From: Acanthosepion lycidas
Taxonomy: Eukaryota; Mollusca; Cephalopoda; Sepiida; Sepiidae
Assembly: GCA_963932145.1 (NCBI GenBank)
Contig: OZ010599.1
Location: 49,322,787 to 49,386,786 of the forward strand
Reading direction: 5' to 3'
Length of the DNA: 64,000 nt
The position numbers and the translations under genes were made by a program. The first letter of the stretch is position 1; every line of letters starts with the position of its first letter. The notes under the pieces are model-generated. The model saw only the letters and a list, made by a program, of their open reading frames with translations, was not told where the DNA came from and ran no database searches. Positions 24,981 to 35,059 of this stretch are shown one piece after another.

Positions 24981-25326
24981 GATTGCTTTTGAATTGAAAT
25001 AAATTCGTTTACTAGTGATTTTTTTTTTTTTTACAATTTGTCAATTTTTTTTAAGAAAAAAATTATTTCTTTGTTACGTATAAATCCCAAGCGTAAATTG
25101 AAAGATTGTTTTTAAATAAAATACGTTGAATATGAAATTAATTTTTTTAAAAAAGAAATCAAAATGGTCGATTTGTGTTGAAACTTGAAGTGAAATACTC
25201 AATCAATCCTACTTTATGAACTACAATGTAATAATAGCAATCCTGAATTAAAACTGAAATATTTCCGTTATTGCGTTCTCACATTCACAGGTCACAACGT
25301 TATGAAAAGTGGCGACAGTAAGTCGT

Positions 25327-25335
25327 CTTTTTATA
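25327..25335 (-). promoter_or_regulatory. TATA box of the IkappaB gene (candidate)
   Basis: Minus-strand TATAAAAAG lies about 350 bp upstream of the ATG. It would place the start of transcription near 25300 and give a 5' UTR of about 320 nt if unspliced. It sits next to Rel-like and AP-1 sites, which raises its credibility. No transcript evidence is available. Confidence 0.6.
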
Positions 25336-25352
25336 AAGTCGACATGAATGCT

Positions 25353-25362
25353 GGAAATACCC
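25353..25362 (-). promoter_or_regulatory. Rel/NF-kappaB binding site (candidate)
   Basis: Minus-strand GGGTATTTCC, followed by A, fits the Dorsal/Rel consensus GGG(W)4-5CCM exactly. It departs from the vertebrate GGGRNNYYCC form at one position (T for R). It lies 17 bp upstream of the TATA-like box. IkappaB genes are known NF-kappaB targets, so a feedback role is the natural inference. Confidence 0.6.
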
Positions 25363-25370
25363 AATTTTAT

Positions 25371-25377
25371 TGACTCA
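25371..25377. promoter_or_regulatory. AP-1 site (candidate)
   Basis: TGACTCA, an exact AP-1 (Fos/Jun) consensus, lies 8 bp upstream of the Rel-like site. A 7-mer is common by chance, so the value lies in the close grouping with the Rel site and TATA box. Confidence 0.45.
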
Positions 25378-25399
25378 CTCCCTATATTAAGACTTCTTC

Positions 25400-27616
25400 C
25401 TCTCTCTAACCCTCCCTATTTCTTTACTCTTTCCTCTCACTTCTACTCCACCTTGCAAAAGATTCAAATGCGTGGCTGTAAATTTTCCCCGTATATATAA
25501 AAAAAAAAAAATTACCAGAGTTTTTCCTTACACGTAAAAAAAAATAATTTTCCTTTTCCCAATTTATATGGGGATTTTTTTTAAATCATGCACAAGCACA
25601 ATACTTTCTGTTGACAATTACATTTTCGTAAAATCTATATTTGTGCTCGATTTCCCAGTACGAATTTTTAAAATCATGTTTCAAAAACAAAAAAAAACTT
25701 AATAAATAGGACTTTTTTCTTTTTTTTTTTTTTATAACTTTCCTTTCTGGCTCTTGCTATTTTAAAGCTTTTTACAATTCATGAAAATTTGTCCAATGGC
25801 CTAGTTTTCATTTTTTTTTCTTTTTGCACATAAATATGTGCAACCAAAAGGGGTTTCATTGGGTGTTTCTACAGTACACCCACACAACACCCCCCCCCAC
25901 ACACACAATTCAATTAAGTAAGAGCAAAAGTTGAACAAGAGCGATTTTATTTAAGTTATTTATTTTTGTCTGTGAATAAAATGAAAATGAGTAAATTTTT
26001 TACTTGTAATTAACATTTTCCAGTTTTATTTTGTTTTTCGTTTTAAAATCGAGTTTAATGAAAAACTGTTCATCTTTTTTTTTTGTTGTTTAACTTTAGT
26101 TTAAAAAAATGCAATACTTTCAGATTTTTTTTCTTTTTCTCAACTAGTAAACTAAACAGAAACTTTTTTGGAGGGAGAGTAATAAAATATGTATAATTAA
26201 GAAAACCCAAGAATATACAAGTAGTTTCTGAAAAGTCTAAATGAAGAAAATGTACACCCAAAACTTCAAAAGTTATATTTATTCCGCATATTTCTCCAGC
26301 AGTTGAACTCATTTTTGCTACGTTGTTTCTTTTTCTTTTCTCATTTCTTTTTTTTTTAAACATATAACAAAAAATTGATGTTTGGTTATTAAAATATTGA
26401 TTTTGGGAAGTGAGTCATGCCAAGTATTTTCCAGCGCCCCAACATATCTTGGATATTATTACCACACTACCAGGGTGAATATTTCTCTGATTATCTGAGT
26501 TATGTTTGATTGTTTTATCACAGGTAACACAAACTCAAAATTTTAATTTGCACTGAAAGAAAATGTGATACAAATTTTCTGTATCTAGTTTTCTGTCATG
26601 TTTCTCACTCTCAACATTTGAGCATTTTTCTTCCAAAACGCAATACAGTAATCAGTTAATCTAATCAGAATTAACTTAACGACAGTCAAATACTGTATGG
26701 TGAAAATGAATATTATAAACCAAATAATCACAATATTAATTCTGTATGTTATTGGATGTGAAGTATACTCTAAAACCATAAAACTAAGTATGAAAGAAAA
26801 AGGTTACAATGATTTTGTCTTCGTCATATCAATAAAAAGCAACAAAAATATAGTCTCACTGTCACAAGAAGAATTAAATATACAACTCTATTTCTAATAT
26901 ATTTAACTGGAAATAACTTTTTAACAAATCATTCTTCTTGTATAATGTATTGCAAGTAAGAAATGCTTCTCAATTGAATGTTTCATGCATTTTATACTAC
27001 AATTGATTTTCTCCAAATGCATTCTTTATTTAAAAATTGATGCATATTTCAATCTGGAACAGAAGCAGCTGTAGACATATCAGTTATACAACATGAAGTA
27101 ATGTATAAAAGCATGTGGTGAATTAAGGATTTTAACAAAATGACTTATAATGTAATTTGAATGCATTTTTTGCTTCTCTTCTGAGTTAAAAAGTATAATA
27201 TAGGAAATAACAATGAACAAAAGGAATTTCATGAAACTGCTTCAGGCACAATTAATTGAGTCTTTTTATACCATTAGACAATAATTTTTAAACTAAAAGA
27301 TTTTGTTTTCATATTTTAAAAATTCAAGCAGAAAATCTTTAAAATGATAATTTCAAAATGGCAGAAAACCTCAGATTATTTACAGCTTATCTCAAATCTA
27401 CAGTGATCCGTAATTTACAAGAACTTCTTTAAAGATGATATTTTTTGTAATAATTATCTCTTCTGCCTTCATGTCTCCCTCAATTTACCTTATACTCTTT
27501 GGTTAAAAAGGAAGAACAACAAGTGAATACAAGTATTTATATATAAACACTTTTGAATAAAACAATATGACCATGCAAAAAACATCAAGGTGAGGGAACA
27601 AAAGAAAAAAAAAGAA
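25400..27616. other. Region upstream of IkappaB, no gene seen
   Basis: AT-rich DNA with poly-T/A tracts and a C-rich/CA stretch near 25880-25910. Open frames on both strands (26070-26363, 26585-26897) are Lys/Asn/Ile-rich products of base composition and match nothing I know. Confidence 0.55.
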
Positions 27617-28060
27617 AGAATCTAATATTGAAGCTTTTAATAGATGAGCATTTAAAATTTATTGTTTTCCTTTGGTTTCTTTGTGATAACAGCCTCACTA
27701 ACTCAGCACTTAAAAATACTTTTTGATTTAGTACTTGATGATTCTATAAAGTATAATAATATTATTAATGCTAAAAAATGATGGAATAAAATATGAAAAA
27801 AAATGACTAGGGTTTCCTGTTACAAAGTTTATCTTCTATTAAAAAGCTGACACTATCTTATCAAACAATGAAACACAGATCATATTTTTACCTGATTATA
27901 AATTCATGCCCGTGTGTTGATGAAAACAAATTGGAACTGTTTTGTTGTTACATGCATTTTTTTAAATGAAAAAAACTGACACATTTTCATTTATCAATTC
28001 TAATATTAAAGAGATAAAAAAAAAACAAAAAAACGTTCTTTTGGAATTTGTTTAAGAAAA
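27617..28060. repeat. Dispersed repeat, copy 2 (pairs with 2431-3010)
   Basis: Collinear with 2431-3010, same strand, with a 30-base identical core starting near 27681 and several indels elsewhere. The two copies are about 25 kb apart. Confidence 0.75.
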
Positions 28061-28364
28061 AAATAAAAACATGATTAAACAGACACACTTCACACAAAAA
28101 AATATTTGTACAGTTTCTAAAGAAAGTAATGTGACTGATCAAATGTGTCAAAAGTGATTTTCAAATTTTCATCTGGAGATTTCTCACAGAAGAATGATAT
28201 TCCACGTTTGGATAGACCTGTTGAGAGCAATAGCAATCAAAGGCAAAGCATTGAAAATCATCTGTGGCAGCTTGTTGATGTTGATTATGTTGAAGTAATA
28301 CTTTAAAACTCTATTCTGCTTCCTTTCCCTTTACATTTTATATATATATATATATGCAAACACA

Positions 28365-29199
28365 GGGCGCGATAGATAAATTGTCGTCTAAATTAGGCAA
28401 AAATGTAAATAACACTGACATCTTATTTTAACAGATATATTTACCAAAATAACACAAAAATATCTTGAAATACTAAAGAGTACATTTATTCAATAAAATC
28501 ATCATTGGCTTCAACCAGAACCTACATAAAACTTCAGAATCTCCTGCAACTCTTCTGGACGGTCTCCTTGTTTATGTTGGTGAATGCTGCCATAATCCTT
28601 GCCTTCAGTTCACCTTTGGTGTTACAAGGAATTGTGATGGTCTCTCACTCAAATGTGCCCCTCACATAATAATCAAAAGGTTGCAGTCTGGGCAGTTAGG
28701 TGGCCAGATGATATGGTTGCAGAAATTGTCTGACAGCCATGGGTTCTCCTGTTTGTGTGGCATGGTGCAGAGTCCTGTTGCCAGATAAATGGTCTTCCAG
28801 TAGCCACCCTCTTGACTCAGTGCAGTACTACCTTCTCAAAGCATTTGATGTAGGCCTCCATGTTGAGTCTGTGACACTGTGGGAAGATGAATGGAGGCAT
28901 AGAGTCACCATCAACAGTGATCACTCCAGCACCTTCGTAATCACCATTAGACTCATCCAACTCTTTCCAAATCCTCTGCACTGTCCTCAGATTGACACCC
29001 AAACACTCTGAAATGTTTGTATTGAAGATTCTGTCATGAATGCGAAGCAGAACACTATGCTGTTTCCAAATTTCTGGCCAAGGGAATTGCATCATGGTAC
29101 TCATTTTCTCACAGATGGTGCCCAACTGCAGTCAGCAAAATCCAAAACAAACAACACATGTGCAAATTAAAAATAGAAAATGATAACAATTTATCCATC

Positions 29200-29203
<4 letters not shown>
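28365..29203 (-). mobile_element. Internally deleted Tc1/mariner-superfamily element
   Basis: Imperfect terminal repeats match 16 of 22 positions (left from 28367 with GATAGATAAATTGTCGTC; right the inverted form ending near 29203). Between them is a minus-strand transposase remnant. The N-terminal part has a helix-turn-helix-like segment (SECLGVNLRTVQRIWKELDE). It jumps straight to the catalytic half (TVDGDSMPPFIFP, then WQQDSAPCHTN with the second catalytic Asp). The C-terminal end (NTKGELKARIMAAFTNINKE) is out of frame. The segment that should hold the first catalytic Asp is missing, so this is a non-autonomous deletion derivative. An (AT)n tract directly abuts the right end and hides the TA duplication. 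Confidence 0.75.

Positions 29204-29256
<53 letters not shown>
29203..29256. repeat. (AT)n microsatellite
   Basis: 27 uninterrupted AT units. It directly follows the mariner-type terminus, consistent with expansion of a TA target site. Confidence 0.97.
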
Positions 29257-29259
<3 letters not shown>

Positions 29260-29329
29260 AAAGACAGACGTTTTTGTGCTCTCATTTCAAAAAGAACACA
29301 TCATTTATTTGGTGGCACCGAAAATTAGA

Positions 29330-30056
29330 TTCCTCCACTGATTCGCTAAAATATTAGCATACCGTGATGAAGAAATGCCCCAAACTTAATAATACAAAGT
29401 TTTATAATCAAAATGTTATTTGTTGTTGTATTAAGAGGAAAGACCAAACGATTTTTATTATTAAACTAGCAGTAGAGCACGGCGTTGCCCGGGGATGTAA
29501 CAGTATAGATCAAGTATCGACCATCATAAAGACTGAAAAATAAAATGGACAAAGATTATTGTTTAAGGTTGACGGACACGCATGTCTTAATTAGTTTTTT
29601 TTTTTTTTACGAGTCTACCGATTTTTTTTGAGTCTACCGATTGAATAGAATTTTATTATAAACAATTGTCTTGTAAATGGAATTTTTAAAGCATTCTGAT
29701 TGTAAAAATAAAGAAAAAAGTGTGCAAGACAATAAGAAACACTACCTGCCAAAAAAAAGAGTAAAGTTTTGTTGAAATCGCTTGAAAAATGTATGAAATC
29801 CGATCCCATATATAAACGAATACACACGCACACAAACAACCAAACTGGGTTTTATAATAAGTATAACTCGATATGAGTTGTCCCCCTCTCATTAATGCCT
29901 CTTAATCGTGTTTTCAAATTGATTTCGTGCAAAAACAATTGTGTTTTTCCAATTTTTGGCGCTGTCAGAACCACCGCAAGGTAATTTTGCGTAGTCCTGT
30001 GAAGTTTTGTTGAAATCGGTTGAAAAATGTAGGAAATCCGATCCAATATATAAACG

Positions 30057-30095
<39 letters not shown>

Positions 30096-30600
30096 TGCGT
30101 TTTATAATAAGTAAGATTATATTTTTTATCCTTCTTAGGACGTTCGAAATTTTGGTTAAAAATCATGATTTTTCCGTTCCGGGGTGGTGCATAGGAATTT
30201 TTAGAATGTTTTTGCGATGATACATTGATTTGGAAATTCTTGTAAAAATGAAATAATTGTCGGATTTTAATGAAACTTTCAAAACTTATTCACAAATGTA
30301 TTAGTTTATTTGATAGATGATTTTGTTATTTTGTTTTGTTTTTAGAAAATCTTGGTAAAAATATATATCTATCTATACCCCACCCCACACACTTAATTGT
30401 ATGAAATTTCGAGAAATAAAATTTTGACCCGCTTAATGTTTATATTAAAACTAAAAGCAAAACTCATTGGAAAATTTAAATCATCAATTTCTTTTTTGTA
30501 AACCAGCATTCCCAGTTACCGAAAATCTCATCTTAATCGTAGAATTAAAAAAATGGAATAAAAATAAGACATTACTTAATTAGAAGAGCTTTTAATTTCT
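29330..30600. repeat. Dispersed repeat copy A, split by another repeat
   Basis: Sequence at 29330-29465 and about 30110-30600 aligns with the two halves of copy B at about 40832-41035 and about 42250-42600. Shared blocks include TTAAGAGGAAAGA, TTTGGAAATTCTTG and TTAGAAAATCTTGGTAAAAA. In this copy the interval 29466-30114 is an unrelated insertion. No protein is recognisable. Confidence 0.7.
29466..30114. repeat. Inserted retroposon-like repeat with duplicated 3' end
   Basis: It starts CTAGCAGTAGAGCACGGCGT and contains GTTGCCCGGGG. Two units end alike: 29770-29864 and 30005-30114 both carry GTTTTGTTGAAATCG, GAAATCCGATCC, ATATATAAACGAA, a CA-rich tract and GTTTTATAATAAGTA. A (CA)n run lies at 30059-30092. 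The recurring end and short units suggest a non-autonomous retroposon family inserted twice, or a tandem dimer. The class is not certain. Confidence 0.6.
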
Positions 30601-32589
30601 TTTATGAGTAAGGTATATTATGGAGACATTTTTTCAGCGAATAATAATTTCTTACAACAATTGTTTTCATTTTAAAACTTTTTTTTAATAATAATAATTT
30701 ATAAAGTTTTAATTTAAATCTTTTAAAATTTCTGTCTTAATTTGTCTCGATTAGATGATATTGTTATTAAACCAAAATTATATCTACTGATCGTAAATTT
30801 TATGGAAAAGAATAATCATTTAGCGATATTTGAAAAAGAATTTATATAATATTTGAAAAAGAATTTATTAATAATATTTGAAAAAGAATTTAATTTTGTA
30901 TGCGGATAAACGTGCCTATATTTGTAAATACGGTCGTTCATACACGGCATTATCAGAAAATAAGAGCGATAACTTTAGTAAATGTAATGGCAAAGTTCCT
31001 AAAATTCAAGAAACATTAGATTACGGCTCGGGTTGAGGAATCGGAGAGCCGAGTTCAAATTCCAGTCAAATCAATTACATTCACTTATGTGCTAATACCC
31101 TAGGGAAAGGTATGAATCCTCTTCTTCCCCCACTAGCTATGAGTAAATAGCAAGACAAGTCGGGTTGCCTTAGTTGGCAACTGGCTTACCTCAGAAAGAA
31201 ATGGCAACCTACTGCGGGAAAAAAAATCTGCCTCTTCAATCATGTACCGAAAGATACATGATCGCCTAAGCGTGTATCACACATGTCACATAACTGACTG
31301 TTCACTGGAAGCTATTTGCAGGGCCATGTAAGTCTCACAGATGCTTTAAAATTTTAATTAAATGGATTGAATAATTCTTTTCTTTATAAAGGTTTTCAAT
31401 GGTTTATTACTGTTATGCAGTCGTCAAGTGATCTTTTTTACAAACAATTTAATCATCTTGTAAATCTAATTCCATTTTTTCTGTTTTCATGAAAACAGAA
31501 AAAAGCCCTTTTAGCCACCATACTTTACGGTTGTCTACAAATTACTTAAACCTTCTTGACCTATATTATCAACACTTGTCATTCCAACACACTTATCACT
31601 TTTCTTTTGGCATTTGAATGAAGATGACTAAAAAAAGCGAAGGGCATCCTTAAAACATGACATTTTTCATTCTTTTTAACAAAAATTGGAGATTTGGGCG
31701 CAGTTTAGTTGAATAAAGAAAAAAATTGTTTTTCATCGAACCGTTATCTCTTGACAATTATTTTATTTCTGGTAGATTTATAATTACAGAGTTGCCAAAT
31801 TATGGCCAACCTATATATAGGATTAATGGATATTATTGCCAACCTAGGATTATTAATGGATATTATTGCTGATTAAACTGATTTTTTAAAACTTCAATTC
31901 TGCGTTCAAAAATCAAATTTATTCTAATTTGACATTTAGACGTAAAATTCAATGTTTTTTTCTTTCGAGCAAAACCAAGAAAATAATAAGTACTTTTTTT
32001 TCATTTCAGTTCTTTCTTAAATAGTTCGAAGATTTTCCAGAAGTTCCATGCTTATTTAAATGTTTAAAAACAATTCAACTATGTTTACTACTGTTTTTTA
32101 TTACACAAAGTGTGAGTCGTTACTTGCGCTTTGTTCTCGCGCATATCTTGCCTCTAGTGAACAATAAAAGATAAAAATATTCTACTACTTTCTATTAATA
32201 CTTTACTTCTATTATTAATTTAAGAATTGTTCTATTTTAATAACAGAATTTCAATCGGATAACATGAAAGAATAAAACAAATATTTTCGAAAATATTAAA
32301 TTACTTAATTTTTAAAAATCTCCATAAATTTTTTTCTGTGTTAATATTATTTTCTTTTCACAAAGCATAGCGCTTATTTAAAATGTTACCAAGAGCAACA
32401 TATTTTTAATTTTCAAGTTAAAGTGTAGCAATAATGTGTCCTACGAGACAAAGCAAATGAAAAGTGCATATTCAACCACAATTTAAATGTGGATAAAAAG
32501 TGTAACCTTTTAGAGACGTTTGATTCATATTTTAATACTGTAAAAAGATAAATCATGTTTTATTTGGAAACTTACCTATTTAAAAAGGG
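30601..32589. other. AT-rich intergenic DNA with small tandem repeats
   Basis: A roughly 22-bp motif with core ATATTTGAAAAAGAATTTA occurs three times in 30826-30892. A 2-copy repeat lies at about 31801-31868. A possible tRNA-like SINE head (AGCCGAGTTCAAATTCC, resembling a B box) lies near 31050, within 31020-31350. No gene is seen. Confidence 0.5.
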
Positions 32590-33081
32590 TAATTTGCTTT
32601 TTAAGCCCAGAGCCGATTATCTAATAATAAATATCCCAAATAGTTATTTTTAGGTATAAATTTACATTCTTAATTCGAAAATAATAAAAAAAATTGATAA
32701 ATTCTACCATTTTGGAGTTATCTACAATAAAAGTTCGAACATTTGCGTCGCGGCAGCCATTACTGGCGTCGTTTGCATATATTTCGTGCGGAATAGCTTT
32801 GATTATTGTGCACACATCGAGTCCTCAGTTGCGCAGTAACTAAGAACCGTAAAAAGGTCGTAACACGTTAATCTTCCGCGCAGATCTAATCAGCAGCGAA
32901 TGTATGGCTTCCGCGCCATAACGCGAACGAGTTCGAACTTTCATTGTTGATAACTTCTAAACGGTACATTTTATAAAAATTTCTTTGTTATTTTCGAATT
33001 AAACGTGTACATATACACCTAAATATAACTTTGCGGAAAATTTTTATTAAATACTTAGCGCGGGGCTTAAAAAGCAAATTA
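32590..33081. mobile_element. 492-bp fold-back (long inverted repeat) element
   Basis: The ends TAATTTGCTTTTTAAGCCC (32590-32608) and its exact inverse (33063-33081) are identical. The inverted similarity continues inwards about 145 bp on each side, including the TTAATTCGAAAATAA / TTATTTTCGAATTAA blocks and AAAGTTCGAAC / GTTCGAACTTT. The central ~190 bp is richer in CpG and unpaired. TA occurs at both ends and could be the target duplication. It has no real coding region, so it looks like a non-autonomous MITE or foldback transposon. Confidence 0.85.
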
Positions 33082-33501
33082 AAAACAGCTTAAAAATAAC
33101 TACAAATTGGAGTTTCGATTTGCGATGCAAGGGATTTTATTCCAATATAGAAAAAATAAACCAAAAAATAGTGGAGCTATTAGGCGCACGGGAATAGAAT
33201 TCATACTCGGTGTGTAAATGAAGAGAAATTATTTATTTACAATTAGTTTTAAATGTTAAATTGGTAATTAAAGGATAGTATAAATGGTTTGCTCAAAATA
33301 TTCTTTGGGCGCCTAATGAAAATTAAGCTGAGTAAACAGATAATGTCCATATGAAAATTAGGACTTGCGATAGATAAAAATCTCCATAAATTAAACTATC
33401 TTAAACTATCCTTAAACTAAAAACTAAATTATCCTTAAACTAAAAACTAAGGAAAACTGAAATGTTAAATTTAGTTCTGTCAGCAGTTGTGGTCAAAAAT
33501 A

Positions 33502-33603
33502 TTAGGTTGGTGCAAAAATAAAGACGTAATAATGTCGTTTTTTGACGTATTTTTTAACGTCTAAAAACGACATTATTACGTCATTATTTTTGCACCAACC
33601 TAA
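33502..33603. mobile_element. Mariner-type MITE hairpin, copy 2
   Basis: The TTAGGTTGGTGCAAAAATAA end and its inverted repeat are flanked by TA on both sides. At 102 bp it is longer than the other copies, because the stem includes an extra GACGTAATAATGTCGTTTTT-type segment. It lies directly beside the inverted repeat at 33605. Confidence 0.92.
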
Positions 33604-33604
33604 T

Positions 33605-33800
33605 AGAAATCGCGAAGAATGTCGTGGGCGAGGGAAGTTTGATCTGCGTCTCTTCAAAGTTGGTTTCAGAACAAAGTGGTAGTTTTTAGTCGTTCTCTGT
33701 GGCAAACGTTTATTTTTTAAGATTGTCCTCTTGTCCATGTGACTATCATCTTGACGACACGTGAATGAACAGTAAGTATCTGCGCGCCCACGTCGGAACA
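33605..33800 (+). repeat. Inverted repeat unit, left copy
   Basis: It aligns with the reverse complement of 37745-37940. The GCGAAGAATGT, TTCAAAGTTGGTTTC and AGTTTTTAGTCGTTCTC blocks have matching partners there. The paired units are about 4 kb apart. No coding content is recognised. Confidence 0.65.
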
Positions 33801-34019
33801 GAATATACAACGTCATTTAATGTCGGATTTCGGAAAATCCGTAAAGAAACTGATCAAGCTCCCTCGGCACTTGCCCTTTTGTAGACGCCTCAGGAGCATA
33901 ATGTGCTTGGAAGGATGGGCTCCCAGGACATCAGCTGATATTAATTTCAACTAAATTTTCACCAGCCAGTGAAATTTGTTTAATTTGGATCCCTAGTTAC
34001 CATTTAAAATTATGGCAAA

Positions 34020-34600
34020 TTTGAATTAATTGCTTCTGATCGGTGGTAAGTGGAGCTCGACAGCCTGGGAAAGCAGTTCACCTAGAGGAAGGAAAATCCT
34101 TATTTCAAAACCTCCGCTAGCCTTGCGGCCATATCCAGTCACAGAAAAGGCTTCAGGAGTAAACCTAGAAGAAAAAAATCCGGAGACGGAGTCTCTAAGG
34201 CAGTTCGCCGTTGTACACTCAACCCCCGTTCTGGCAGATCTTGCGACGGCACCGGTCCCAAACTGTAGCGACCCTGTCATTCCTTTGGTCTCACCGATGA
34301 CGTGGAAAGGTGAGATGTGCTACATGGGCCTGTCCTCCATATCACATCACCCAGGCTTGCATCCAACCACACCACACTGCACCAAAACACCCTGCACTAC
34401 ACCTGGAGAGGACACTCCAGCTTCGCCTTTGGTGTCTACTGGACACGGAGAACGGCAGTTACTGGTTATAAGCTACCACTCTATTGGCGTTGAGTGCAGC
34501 GCAAGGGGTCGTTCTCGTCAGTGGGAGAGATTTTCGGATCTCATTGGACAGTTACCGCCCGCCTGAAGCTGGGCAGCCCCCAGCCAGTAAGGGTGTATGA
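34020..34600 (+). repeat. GC-richer unassigned sequence with a 178-codon open frame
   Basis: Composition changes sharply from the AT-rich flanks. A plus-strand frame at 34030-34566 is open for 178 codons, but its product (MLLIGGKWSSTAWESSSPRG..., Pro/Thr/His-rich middle) has no motif I know. The minus strand is also open over part of it. It looks like the untranslated or regulatory part of a retroposon rather than a host gene. Minus-strand LINE fragments begin just downstream. Confidence 0.4.
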
Positions 34601-34839
34601 GAAAAGAAAACATTATTAAGGAGGGAAAACAATAAAAGAACATAAATTAACAAATCAGAAGATAACGTTTAACATTGCATTTATATTTTTGAGGATCAAA
34701 GCTGACTGGAAAACAAAGAAGCCAGAAGATAGTTCTACAAGCGAGAAGTGCGAGAGAAGAAACTATTAGCGTGAAACTTACGGTTACAACTAGCCATTTC
34801 AACTATAAAATGATGAGAGCTTGCCACAAATCCAGTATT

Positions 34840-35020
34840 GCGTAATGTCTAAATGTTCCAAAGAGGAAAGCTGTTCAGAAGAATTGCCATGAAAATATTT
34901 CTAGAAAAAAACACAGGATAACTACGTTACAACGGTGGAAACGTAATTGAAGCCGAAATGCCAGGTCAGGACCGATAATAATGTAGATTCTTCTTTGTAT
35001 TTTATCAAGAAACTGTAATC
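34840..35020 (-). repeat. LINE 3' fragment (partial duplicate of the next)
   Basis: It matches the 3' half of 35060-35250 in the same orientation (AAGAGGAAAG, TGCCAGGTCAGGA, TATTTTATCAAGAA). It corresponds to the end of the RT C-terminal region seen in the neighbouring copy. Confidence 0.65.
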
Positions 35021-35059
35021 TCTTATTACCAATCTAATAGTATGCTTAAAATCGTAAAC

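Noticed and set aside
25570-25582. Second Rel/NF-kappaB site (GGGGATTTTTT)
   Set aside because: It lacks the CC half-site and lies in T-rich sequence, so it is most likely chance.
26070-26363. 97-codon minus-strand frame upstream of IkappaB
   Set aside because: Its ends are Lys/Asn homopolymer-like. There is no sign of an exon.
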